The position numbers and the translations under genes were made by a program. From contig JAZNWL010000023.1 in assembly GCA_045593325.1 (NCBI GenBank), forward strand, positions 1 to 29,249: a stretch of DNA of 29,249 nt, given 5' to 3'. This document shows, piece after piece, positions 1 through 7,070 of this stretch (within the stretch, counting starts at the first letter, position 1; every line of letters starts with the position of its first letter). Under the pieces are notes generated by a model. The model was not told the origin of the DNA and made no database searches. It was given only the letters and a program-made list of their open reading frames with translations. Source of the DNA: UMGS1484 sp045593325. GTDB lineage: Bacteria; Bacillota; Clostridia; Oscillospirales; Acutalibacteraceae.

Positions 1-1522
1 ATTCGTTGCCCATAAAGTTTAAATATCCTTCGCCACCAATGGTCATGGTGACGAATCGCAAAAGCTTGTGCAGGGCGATCCCACGGTCGATAATGCCACT
101 GGGTGTGTTAATGGACATGTGAGTGTACATTTCCTTGTCACACAAGCGGAACATCACGGTTTTATCTCCCACCAAGGCTTGGTCGTGGGATTCAACGTAT
201 CCGATATACTTTTCACCGGGGCGACGGTTAGACAGTTCATACCAAATATGCCCCATATTCCAGTGTTCATCGGGAATCTCTTTTAAGTGTTTGATCCACA
301 TATCAGGAATTCCCATAGAAAGACGGTAATCAAACCCAATTCCACCATCCTCAATAGGAAGGCACATTCCCGGCATGGCAGACATATCTTCTGCAATGGT
401 AATGGCATTCGGCTTGACCTCACGAATCAACTGATTCGCCAGTTGTAAATAGGTGATGGCTTCAGTATCGGTATTTAAGGAAAAATACTTGGAATACTCG
501 GTAAAGGCAGTTCCAAGTCCGTGATCATGGTAAATCATTGAGGTTACACCGTCGAATCGGAAACCGTCAAAATGGTATTCTTCTAGCCAGAATTTCAGGT
601 TGGAAAGTAAGAAATGAATAACCTCGTTTTTATTATAATTAAATAGTTTGGTGTCCCAGGCGGGGTGATTTCCACGACTTCCTTCGTGGAAAAATTGATA
701 ATCGGAACCATCGAATTGGTTGATGCCTTCTGCTGTGTTTTTAACAGCGTGGGAGTGAACCACATCCAATAAAACCGCAATTCCCATGCCATGGGCAGTA
801 TCAATCAGTTGTTTCAGTTCATCATTGGTGCCATACTTGGAAGAGGCAGCAAAGAAGGATGATACCTGATAACCAAAAGAGCCGTAGTAGGGATGTTCCA
901 TAATTGCCATGATCTGGATCGTATTATATCCCAGTTTTTTAATACGAGGCAAAACGTGCTTTGTGAAGTTGACGTAGGTGTTAACACCGCCTTCTTCACC
1001 TGACATGCCGATATGACACTCGTAAATATATAACTTTTTCGCCGGTTTAAAAGCATCGTTTTTCCAAGAAAATTCAGGAGTGTCTACAATTTCACCGGTC
1101 CAAACGTATGTGACAGGATCTTGAACCACACGAGTAATATATAAGGGAATTCGCTCCAGCAAGGAACCGTTCTTTTCCACAACGGTTTTCACTTTACAAC
1201 CGTGATATAATGTGTTTTCACCTTGTAAATGAATTTCAAAAATACCGTTGTTTAAAGGGGTTAAAGGTAGGGTAGTGGGATTCCAATCATTCATGTCGCC
1301 CATAATGTAAACACGGTCGGCGGCCGGTGCCCATTCCCGGTAAATCCATCCATCATTGGTTTTGTGAAAACCGAAGTAATGATGACCGTTGGCAAATTCT
1401 TTTAACGTTTCACCATTGGTCAGCAATTCCTTTGTTTTTCGTTCTAAATTGTCCATCCGCAGTTTGATATCCGCGGCAAAAGGATTTAAATAGGGGTCAT
1501 ACTTGAGAATTTTGTAATCCAT
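1..1522 (-). CDS. glgB: 1,4-alpha-glucan branching enzyme (GH13_8 type), C-terminus cut off by window edge
   Basis: This enzyme moves alpha-1,4 glucan segments to alpha-1,6 positions and so makes the branches of glycogen in the cytoplasm. The 507 visible codons start with an ATG at 1522, preceded by AGGGA, and run off the left edge. An N-terminal CBM48-like domain (about residues 45-140, with REWAPAADRVYIMGDMNDWNP-like sequence) precedes a GH13 barrel. Visible catalytic motifs are GFRFDGVTS (nucleophile D324), AEDMSAMPG (acid/base E378) and ESHDQALVGDKT (D447). These motif versions match the eukaryote-like GH13_8 subfamily rather than the E. coli-like GH13_9 enzymes. The family usually has about 650-700 residues, so roughly a quarter is missing. 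It lies 20 bases after the lipoprotein gene and is probably cotranscribed with it. Family assignment is firm; subfamily is inferred from motifs. Confidence 0.95.
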   Translation of the reverse strand, partial: MDYKILKYDPYLNPFAADIKLRMDNLERKTKELLTNGETLKEFANGHHYFGFHKTNDGWIYREWAPAADRVYIMGDMNDWNPTTLPLTPLNNGIFEIHLQGENTLYHGCKVKTVVEKNGSLLERIPLYITRVVQDPVTYVWTGEIVDTPEFSWKNDAFKPAKKLYIYECHIGMSGEEGGVNTYVNFTKHVLPRIKKLGYNTIQIMAIMEHPYYGSFGYQVSSFFAASSKYGTNDELKQLIDTAHGMGIAVLLDVVHSHAVKNTAEGINQFDGSDYQFFHEGSRGNHPAWDTKLFNYNKNEVIHFLLSNLKFWLEEYHFDGFRFDGVTSMIYHDHGLGTAFTEYSKYFSLNTDTEAITYLQLANQLIREVKPNAITIAEDMSAMPGMCLPIEDGGIGFDYRLSMGIPDMWIKHLKEIPDEHWNMGHIWYELSNRRPGEKYIGYVESHDQALVGDKTVMFRLCDKEMYTHMSINTPSGIIDRGIALHKLLRFVTMTIGGEGYLNFMGNE

Positions 1523-1542
1523 AGGTATCCCTCTTTATTTCT

Positions 1543-2289
1543 TTATTTGATTGGCATGGTATTGTATTCTAATTTTTCGTAAAGAACACTCCAGTTATAG
1601 TTGGAAACTTGTGTGGATTTGCCATTAGAAGCACAAAGAGTGCCGCTTTCGTGTCGGCTGATTTCCACAGCAGGTAAGTACTCATCGCTGTTTTTCAGAC
1701 GGATGTACAGAGCGTATTCTTCAGTGGGATCTCCGGAAACATTCTTTTCTGAAATTTTCAATGCTTGCAAGGGAGAGAGAATCGATTGAATATCCTTTTG
1801 CAAAGTCACCACTTTAAAGGTTTTTTCAGTGATATTGAAAAAAGCAATTTCGATGACTTCTTCCGATTTTCCAGTGAAAGCGGAAGACAGGTCAGAAAGA
1901 GCGTTTACTTTAAAATAACCATCAAAAATGTTTAATAAATCTGCAAGATTCCCCTTATATAATACGGTATCTACCTGCAAATATTCGTCAGAAAAGATGG
2001 TAAATGTATTGATGGCGGTGTTATCTTGATTGTAGGCAGTAAAACGGTATTGTTCCTGGGGGAGTTCTTCTTGGGCGGTACTGCTGGTTTTACAGTCGGC
2101 ATTTTGTAAAGCCAATAAAACGGAGGTTACGTCTTCGGATTTTTCCAAAGTTAAACTGCCGCCTGTTGCTGAGGTTGCGGCGATTTGAGTAACGTCAGCA
2201 GTACTGAGTTCTAAAATCTGTTCACCGCAACTGCATAAAACGCAAGAAAGCAGAGCACAAATTAAAATGAGAGAAAACACTTTTTTCAT
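1543..2289 (-). CDS. Predicted lipoprotein of unknown function
   Basis: I do not recognise this family. The protein has about 248 residues from the ATG at 2289. A longer reading from 2304 is possible, but only the 2289 start has a purine-rich GGA at a usable distance. The N-terminus is a signal peptide: MKK, then a hydrophobic stretch, then two possible lipobox cysteines (C16 in LLSC, C21 in LCSC). The mature protein should therefore be lipid-anchored on the outer face of the membrane, as a substrate of Lgt (encoded at 4929-5780). The rest is soluble, acidic and rich in beta-type sequence, with no catalytic motif I can name. It is the first gene before glgB, with its own promoter at 2321-2349. 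The link to glycogen metabolism is positional only. Confidence 0.8.
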   Translation of the reverse strand: MKKVFSLILICALLSCVLCSCGEQILELSTADVTQIAATSATGGSLTLEKSEDVTSVLLALQNADCKTSSTAQEELPQEQYRFTAYNQDNTAINTFTIFSDEYLQVDTVLYKGNLADLLNIFDGYFKVNALSDLSSAFTGKSEEVIEIAFFNITEKTFKVVTLQKDIQSILSPLQALKISEKNVSGDPTEEYALYIRLKNSDEYLPAVEISRHESGTLCASNGKSTQVSNYNWSVLYEKLEYNTMPIK

Positions 2290-2320
2290 GGTGATCACAT
2301 CCAATAATATTTATATATTC

Positions 2321-2349
2321 AGTATATCAAATTCCTCCAAAAAAATCAA
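2321..2349 (-). promoter_or_regulatory. SigA-like promoter for the lipoprotein-glgB operon
   Basis: On the minus strand, TTGATT (2349-2344) and TATACT (2326-2321) are separated by exactly 17 bases. The start codon of the lipoprotein lies about 30 bases beyond. The -35 hexamer overlaps the end of the upstream spoVFB terminator tract. Confidence 0.6.
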
Positions 2350-2374
2350 CCCTGTCCTACAGGGTAAGACAGGG
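2335..2374 (-). terminator. Rho-independent terminator after spoVFB
   Basis: Reading the minus strand, GACAGGG-type arms (2374-2368 with 2356-2350) form a perfect 7-bp stem with an 11-base loop. After TTGA comes a run of Ts (2345-2339). It lies just past the spoVFB stop codon at 2388. Confidence 0.8.
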
Positions 2375-2387
2375 CTTTAAAAATTTA

Positions 2388-2963
2388 TCAACCTTGTAAC
2401 ATAGGTTGATATTGAATTCCTTCCAAAGCGGCTTTTAACGTGGCTGACGTTTTTGTAAAATCACATACAATGGACGTAGGTTTATGATAAGGGTCGTCCT
2501 GCTGTAATGGTACAAAATAGTAATTTTTGGTAGCCATGAGTTTTCCTATGGAGGGGGCCGAACCACACAGGGCGTCATTGGTGGAAACTCCAATAATTAG
2601 CGGACGGTTATTTCTTAAATGCGCTTTTGCGGCTAACGTTACCGAAGAATCATAGATACCGTTGGCTAATTTCCCCAGGGTATTTCCCGTGCAGGGTTCA
2701 ATAATCAGCGCATCCAATAGTTTTTTGGGTCCAATAGGTTCCGCATCAAAAATAGTGTGAATTATATTCTTTTGGCAAATGTCCTGAATTTGTTCAACAA
2801 AATCTTTTGCATCGCCAAACCGTGTATTGGTACTGTATGCCGTATGAGACATAATTGGAACTATGTTATATCCTTCGTTTACTAATTCCTTCATAATCGG
2901 AATTACTTTGGAAAAGGTACAAAATGAACCGCACAAAGCAAATCCTACACTGGTTTTGTTCAT
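2388..2963 (-). CDS. spoVFB: Dipicolinate synthase subunit B
   Basis: SpoVFB (DpaB) is the flavoprotein-like subunit that, with SpoVFA, converts dihydrodipicolinate to dipicolinate in the mother cell. Dipicolinate is then taken into the forespore core as the calcium chelate. The 191-residue product has the expected flavoprotein/decarboxylase fold pattern: an N-terminal VGFALCGSFCTFSKV segment, then IIEPCTGNTLGKLANGI and a conserved SIGKLM segment. An ATG at 2972 overlaps the upstream stop codon. The ATG at 2963 is preferred because GGA sits about 9 bases upstream. It is coupled to spoVFA with almost no gap and ends at a terminator. Identity is firm from the paired context and conserved segments. 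Confidence 0.93.
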   Translation of the reverse strand: MNKTSVGFALCGSFCTFSKVIPIMKELVNEGYNIVPIMSHTAYSTNTRFGDAKDFVEQIQDICQKNIIHTIFDAEPIGPKKLLDALIIEPCTGNTLGKLANGIYDSSVTLAAKAHLRNNRPLIIGVSTNDALCGSAPSIGKLMATKNYYFVPLQQDDPYHKPTSIVCDFTKTSATLKAALEGIQYQPMLQG

Positions 2964-2968
2964 ACATA

Positions 2969-3817
2969 TCATTCCGTTTCATCTAAAAATTCAAATATTG
3001 TGTCTGCAATAATGGTTCCTGCTGTTTCTGGAGCGTGTTTTGCAGGCAGGGAAAGAGCGTGAATGGTTTTGATTCCTTTTCTTTTTGCATAGTCAAAGTC
3101 CACTCCGCCGGGTTTAGAAGCTAAATCAATGATCAGTACGTCGTTTTTCTGATTGTTTATAACAGCTTGATCAATCACCAAAGAAGGTACTGTATTGATG
3201 ATAATATCAAACCCGGGCATAGAAAATATATCTTGTGTATACAAGGGTTGATATCCGTTAACCTTGATTTCTTCTAATTGCTCGGTCCTGCGGGCTGTAG
3301 CTGTAACATGGCATCCCAGTGCCTTAAGTTTTTTTGACAACACTTTACCAATGCGACCGTATCCCACTACACAAACTGATTTACCTTCCATAACGTAGGG
3401 TGTATTTTTCATAATAATTTCTATGGTTCCTTCTGCTGTTGGTAAAGCATTTTTCAAAGGAAATTCAGCTGCTTTTCCATAGTCGAAATACGAAATATTA
3501 TGTTGTTTCAGTTGCTCAATAACAGGTGTGGGAATATTACCTGCCAAAAGAGTTTTATTCTCATATTTGCTAAAAATCGTTTGCAACGGAATTCCATTGG
3601 TAGCGTACGGTGCGTAAACCATTTTGCCATCTTGGGTCATGGGGATGGGTAGCAATATCATATCCGCGGTCACAAGTTGATTGGTTATATTCAAATCGAT
3701 GGGTAATGATGGATAAGTTTCCATGCCGTACAGTGAAATGGCAAAGTGTTTTTGCAATCGTTTTGCAACGTAAGGGGTTCGATGATCTCCGCCAATGAGA
3801 AGAATGTGTTTTTTCAT
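2969..3817 (-). CDS. spoVFA: Dipicolinate synthase subunit A
   Basis: SpoVFA (DpaA) is the NAD(P)-binding, dehydrogenase-like subunit of dipicolinate synthase. It has 282 residues from the ATG at 3817, chosen over the ATG at 3835 because GAGG lies 8 bases before it. The N-terminal catalytic part contains the LLIGGDHRT start and a NALPTAEGTIEI segment typical of the family. A Rossmann domain follows, with GYGRIG at residues 152-157. It forms a two-gene unit with spoVFB. In Bacillus subtilis these genes sit next to asd and dapA and are controlled by SigK in the mother cell. Here the asd-dapA-dapB operon is about 16 kb away. A SigK-like sequence upstream is listed separately. Confidence 0.94.
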   Translation of the reverse strand: MKKHILLIGGDHRTPYVAKRLQKHFAISLYGMETYPSLPIDLNITNQLVTADMILLPIPMTQDGKMVYAPYATNGIPLQTIFSKYENKTLLAGNIPTPVIEQLKQHNISYFDYGKAAEFPLKNALPTAEGTIEIIMKNTPYVMEGKSVCVVGYGRIGKVLSKKLKALGCHVTATARRTEQLEEIKVNGYQPLYTQDIFSMPGFDIIINTVPSLVIDQAVINNQKNDVLIIDLASKPGGVDFDYAKRKGIKTIHALSLPAKHAPETAGTIIADTIFEFLDETE

Positions 3818-3849
3818 AGTATAATCCTCATTCAATTCGTTTTTACTAC

Positions 3850-3876
3850 CATTGTATGAGGGTTGTCAGGAATGGT
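3850..3876 (-). promoter_or_regulatory. Possible sporulation (SigK/SigE-like) promoter for spoVFAB
   Basis: On the minus strand, CATACAATG (3858-3850) resembles the -10 consensus CATANNNTA. An AC dinucleotide (3876-3875) lies 16 bases upstream, as in SigK promoters. No good SigA promoter is visible here. The match is short, so it is only suggestive; expected SigK control of spoVF in Bacillus supports it. Confidence 0.35.
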
Positions 3877-3896
3877 GTACCCATAAATTCAGACAA

Positions 3897-3925
3897 CAAA
3901 AAAAGACACCCCGAAGGATGTCTTT
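3897..3925 (-). terminator. Rho-independent terminator after tRNA-Gly
   Basis: On the minus strand, an AAAGACA-type stem closes on a stable TTCG loop (3915-3912), with a G-T wobble near the loop. A run of seven Ts follows (3904-3898). It begins right at the encoded CCA end of the tRNA. Confidence 0.9.
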
Positions 3926-3998
3926 GGAGCGGGTGATGGGAATCGAACCCACGTATCCAGCTTGGAAGGCTGGTGTTCTACCATTGAACTACACCCGC
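3925..3998 (-). tRNA. tRNA-Gly (anticodon TCC), CCA encoded
   Basis: This folds as a full cloverleaf. The acceptor stem GCGGGTG (3998-3992) pairs with CACCCGC (3935-3929). The anticodon arm is CCAGC/GCTGG around the loop CTTCCAA, with anticodon TCC at 3966-3964. The T arm is TGGG with loop TTCGATT. A discriminator T and an encoded CCA end the gene at 3925. It reads GGA codons (and other GGN codons if the wobble base is unmodified). A strong promoter lies 16 bases upstream and a terminator follows at once, so it can be its own transcription unit. Confidence 0.98.
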
Positions 3999-4014
3999 AA
4001 TTCACAACGCAGAT

Positions 4015-4043
4015 ATAATACCACACTTGTGAAATTTTGTCAA
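4015..4043 (-). promoter_or_regulatory. SigA promoter of tRNA-Gly
   Basis: On the minus strand, a perfect TTGACA (4043-4038) and TATTAT (4020-4015) are 17 bases apart. The tRNA begins 16 bases after the -10 element. This is the best consensus promoter in the window. Confidence 0.85.
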
Positions 4044-4059
4044 CAGATTTTTTTGTCGA

Positions 4060-4914
4060 TTATCCGATTTTATTTTGTTCTTTGGCCGCAATTAAAGTAT
4101 TATTCATGAGCATGGCAATAGTCATGGGGCCAACACCGCCGGGAACAGGGGTGATTGCGCCGGCGATAGGTTCCACTTCGCTGAAATTCACGTCACCGCA
4201 AAGTTTTCCGTTTTCCAGTCGGTTGATACCAACGTCAATGACAACGGCGCCTTCTTTTACCATATCAGCCGTTACAAAATTGGGGATCCCAACGGCAGCA
4301 ACCAAAATATCGGCTGCCTTGCACTTGGCTTTTAGGTCTTTGGTTTTGGAATGGCAAATGGTTACGGTACCGTTTTTGTGAAGCAGTAACATTGCCATGG
4401 GTTTACCAACGATATTACTTCTGCCGATCACAACACAATCTTTTCCGGCTACTTCAATTTCTGTGGATGCAATCAGTTCCATTACGCCTGCAGGAGTACA
4501 GGGGAGAAGTTTGTAATCCCCTTGCATGATTTTCCCAACGTTTTCTGCATGGAAGGCATCCACGTCTTTTGCAGGATTGATAGCGGCAATTACAGCATCT
4601 TCTTTAATGTGTTTAGGTAAAGGAAGTTGTACCAAAATGCCGTTTACTGATTGATCGTTATTTAATTGGTCAACCAGTTTCAATAATTCATCCTGGGTGG
4701 TTTGGGCAGGAAGAGTGTATTTCAAAGAGCGGAATCCGCAGGCTTCGCACCCCTTTTCTTTGTTATTCACATATACCTGAGAGGCAGGATCTTCACCCAC
4801 CAAGATAACCGCCAAACAAGGTTGAATACCTTGTTTTATCAGTTCTTTGGTTTCGGTTGCAACTCGTTCTTTAATGGCGGCAGAAACCGCTTTTCCATCA
4901 ATAATTTTTGCCAT
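4060..4914 (-). CDS. folD: Bifunctional methylenetetrahydrofolate dehydrogenase/cyclohydrolase
   Basis: FolD interconverts 5,10-methylene-, 5,10-methenyl- and 10-formyl-tetrahydrofolate in the cytoplasm, feeding purine and formyl-methionine synthesis. The 284-residue length is normal. Visible motifs are Y48-x3-K52 (catalytic Lys), the QLPLPKH segment near residue 100, DVDAFH (D119 region), PCTPAG near 140, the NAD(P)-binding GRSNIVGKP at 164-172, and the C-terminal TPVPGGVGPMT signature. The ATG at 4914 fits family N-termini (MAKIIDGK) and has AGGAG about 11 bases upstream. An in-frame extension to 5007 only overlaps lgt. It follows lgt by 14 bases as the last protein gene of the yfmF operon. 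I see no terminator before the tRNA-Gly promoter. Confidence 0.97.
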   Translation of the reverse strand: MAKIIDGKAVSAAIKERVATETKELIKQGIQPCLAVILVGEDPASQVYVNNKEKGCEACGFRSLKYTLPAQTTQDELLKLVDQLNNDQSVNGILVQLPLPKHIKEDAVIAAINPAKDVDAFHAENVGKIMQGDYKLLPCTPAGVMELIASTEIEVAGKDCVVIGRSNIVGKPMAMLLLHKNGTVTICHSKTKDLKAKCKAADILVAAVGIPNFVTADMVKEGAVVIDVGINRLENGKLCGDVNFSEVEPIAGAITPVPGGVGPMTIAMLMNNTLIAAKEQNKIG

Positions 4915-4928
4915 GATATGTAACACTC

Positions 4929-5780
4929 CTATACAATTTCGGTTTTTTCCTGATTTTTCATTTTTTTGCGAATTACAAGTAGTGCAATCACACCGATGAT
5001 AACACAACCTGCCGCAATGAGTTGAGAAATTTTAAAGGGACCGATCATTAAACTGTCAGTTCGAACCCATTCGATAAAGAAACGACCCAGGCCGTACCAA
5101 ATAATGTATTGCAGAATCGTTTCCCCTTTGAAGCGGCGTTTTTTTGCCGAGAAATGCAGTAGGATAAATCCTAAAATACACCAAAGTGATTCATATAAAA
5201 AACAAGGGTGAACAGGAAGGGTGGGATCAACTGTTACTCCTTGATTTTCAAGCGTGGATTGTACGGAGGAAAGATAACTGAAGGTTTCATTGCTGTACAT
5301 TCCCCAGGGAAGGGTGGTGTTAGAACCGAAGGCTTCCTGGTTCATAAAGTTTCCCCAGCGTCCCACTGCTTGACCTATAGGGAAGGCAAGAGCGGCTAAG
5401 TCGAACATATCCAAAACGCTTACTTTCCGCCATTTACAAGCCAATCCGCCACAAACAAAGGCACCGATGATGCCACCGTAAATGGCGAGACCGCCGTTTC
5501 TCAAATCAATCATTTCCATAAAGGAATCGTACCGATCAAGGGTAGTCAAAACGTAATAGGCACGAGCGCCCACAATGGCACCAACCGTGCCGATCATGAT
5601 AATATCAATCATAGAGTCGGTTTTCAGCCCCATACTTTCTGCACGGCGGAACCCATAGATCAATGCTGCTAGAAATCCTGTAGCAATAATAATGCCATAC
5701 CAGTAGACCTCAAAGGAACCGATGGTTAATGCTATAGGGTCGATATGAAAGGTTGAGCCAAACATTTCAACCGAATACAT
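4929..5780 (-). CDS. lgt: Prolipoprotein diacylglyceryl transferase
   Basis: Lgt transfers diacylglycerol from phosphatidylglycerol to the lipobox cysteine of exported prolipoproteins, the first lipoprotein maturation step. The 283-residue membrane protein has about seven hydrophobic segments. It carries the Lgt signature GRWGNFMNQEAFG at 140-152, including R141, N144 and E149, followed by a HPCFLYES segment. The start has GGAGG at a normal distance. It lies between yfmH (12-base gap) and folD (14-base gap), so it is part of one operon. The predicted lipoprotein at 1543-2289 would be a substrate. Confidence 0.96.
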   Translation of the reverse strand: MYSVEMFGSTFHIDPIALTIGSFEVYWYGIIIATGFLAALIYGFRRAESMGLKTDSMIDIIMIGTVGAIVGARAYYVLTTLDRYDSFMEMIDLRNGGLAIYGGIIGAFVCGGLACKWRKVSVLDMFDLAALAFPIGQAVGRWGNFMNQEAFGSNTTLPWGMYSNETFSYLSSVQSTLENQGVTVDPTLPVHPCFLYESLWCILGFILLHFSAKKRRFKGETILQYIIWYGLGRFFIEWVRTDSLMIGPFKISQLIAAGCVIIGVIALLVIRKKMKNQEKTEIV

Positions 5781-5792
5781 AGAAAACGCCTC

Positions 5793-7070
5793 CTAACTTT
5801 GGATAGGTGAGACCACCGAAAGGGTTGAACGGTCCAAATCAAAGGCGGTTTTTAGTCTTTGATTTAAATCATCAACACGCATGGCCTCAAAAATGGATAC
5901 TTCGTCAAACAGTCCGGACTGGTCACAGGCGCAGTCGGTAAGAGCATCACCAATGCCTTCCACATGATTAAATGCCATGATATAACGACCGTAATACTGT
6001 TTACGAACCAATTCAAATTCTACAGGGTCAATTCCCGTGTTTTTTGTTCTTATGATGGCGTCTTTTAACTTGTCGACCACAAGATTCGGCGTGGTAGATT
6101 CACCGCTGAACAGAATGGATGCAAAGTTTCTTCCATCAAAAAGACTGGCACCGAATTCCTTGTTGATGAGCCCCTCATTGAGCATTTCGTTGTATAGTGC
6201 CGACTGGGGACCTGCCAACAGAGAAAGAAGCATAGAAATTTCAATGCGTTCCTTGGTGGGAAGGTATCCTTCACAATCCAGTTTCAACCCCCAGATAAAT
6301 TGAGGAATGGCCACTGCCATTTTTTGTTCATTGTAGGAGCGAACGATTTCATGGGGTTCGTTATAGGGTTTGGTTTCCACTTGGAATCCTTCGCTGTTTA
6401 TTAATTGTCTTTCACAGAGGGCAACAACCGTATCGGTTTTTACATTACCGCAAACAACAATAAACATGTTTTGTAAATTATAAAAAGTTTCGTAACACTT
6501 GTAGAGCAGGTCGGCATTGATATTGGCAATGGACTTGGCTGTTCCTGCAATGTTGATACGAACAGGATTATTGTGGTAAAGATTTTCTAACGCATTAAAC
6601 AACACAATCCAGTCGGGAGAATCATCATACATGCTGATTTCCTGACCAATGATTCCTTGCTCCTTTTCCACAGTTTGCTGGGTAAAATAGGGGTGTTGTA
6701 CAAAATCAAGTAAGACTGAAAAGGATTCCTCAAACTTGTCGGAACAGGAGAAAAGGTAACAGGTTTTATCAAAAGAGGTATAGGCGTTGGCGGAAGCACC
6801 GGTTTTAGCATATTTGGCAAAGGCGTCACCGTCCTCGCTTTCAAACAATTTGTGTTCCAGGAAATGGGCGATCCCTTCGGGAACGTTAGTGTATTCCGCT
6901 TCTCCTTTTTTTCTGAAACTGTTATCAATGGAACCGTATTTTGTTCCGAAAACAGCATAGCAACCTGAAAAGGCAGGTTTTTCGCAAATATAAATCTTCA
7001 AACCACTTTCATGGGTGACAACGGAATAACTTTCCTTAAGAAATTCATTGGTTAATACTTGTGTTTTCAT
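5793..7070 (-). CDS. yfmH: M16 (pitrilysin-family) zinc protease, YfmH/YmfH-like
   Basis: This 425-residue M16 protein has the inverted zinc-binding motif HxxEH intact (H69-F-L-E72-H73). A glutamate-rich EKEQGIIGQE segment about 65-72 residues later suits the third zinc ligand. It therefore looks like the catalytic partner of the yfmF product. In Bacillus subtilis the ymfF-ymfH-ymfI region is linked to 5-aminopentanol modification of elongation factor P, which is why such proteins carry that name. A role in that pathway here is inference. The ATG at 7070 overlaps the yfmF stop as ATGA and has GGAGGAAG upstream. No signal peptide is visible, so it is cytoplasmic. Confidence 0.9.
   Translation of the reverse strand: MKTQVLTNEFLKESYSVVTHESGLKIYICEKPAFSGCYAVFGTKYGSIDNSFRKKGEAEYTNVPEGIAHFLEHKLFESEDGDAFAKYAKTGASANAYTSFDKTCYLFSCSDKFEESFSVLLDFVQHPYFTQQTVEKEQGIIGQEISMYDDSPDWIVLFNALENLYHNNPVRINIAGTAKSIANINADLLYKCYETFYNLQNMFIVVCGNVKTDTVVALCERQLINSEGFQVETKPYNEPHEIVRSYNEQKMAVAIPQFIWGLKLDCEGYLPTKERIEISMLLSLLAGPQSALYNEMLNEGLINKEFGASLFDGRNFASILFSGESTTPNLVVDKLKDAIIRTKNTGIDPVEFELVRKQYYGRYIMAFNHVEGIGDALTDCACDQSGLFDEVSIFEAMRVDDLNQRLKTAFDLDRSTLSVVSPIQS

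Noticed and set aside
3852..4109. An 85-codon plus-strand reading frame with RVMGIEPTYPAWKAGVL
   Set aside because: This is the antisense reading of tRNA-Gly. Such translations are a well-known source of false hypothetical proteins; no ribosome site supports it.
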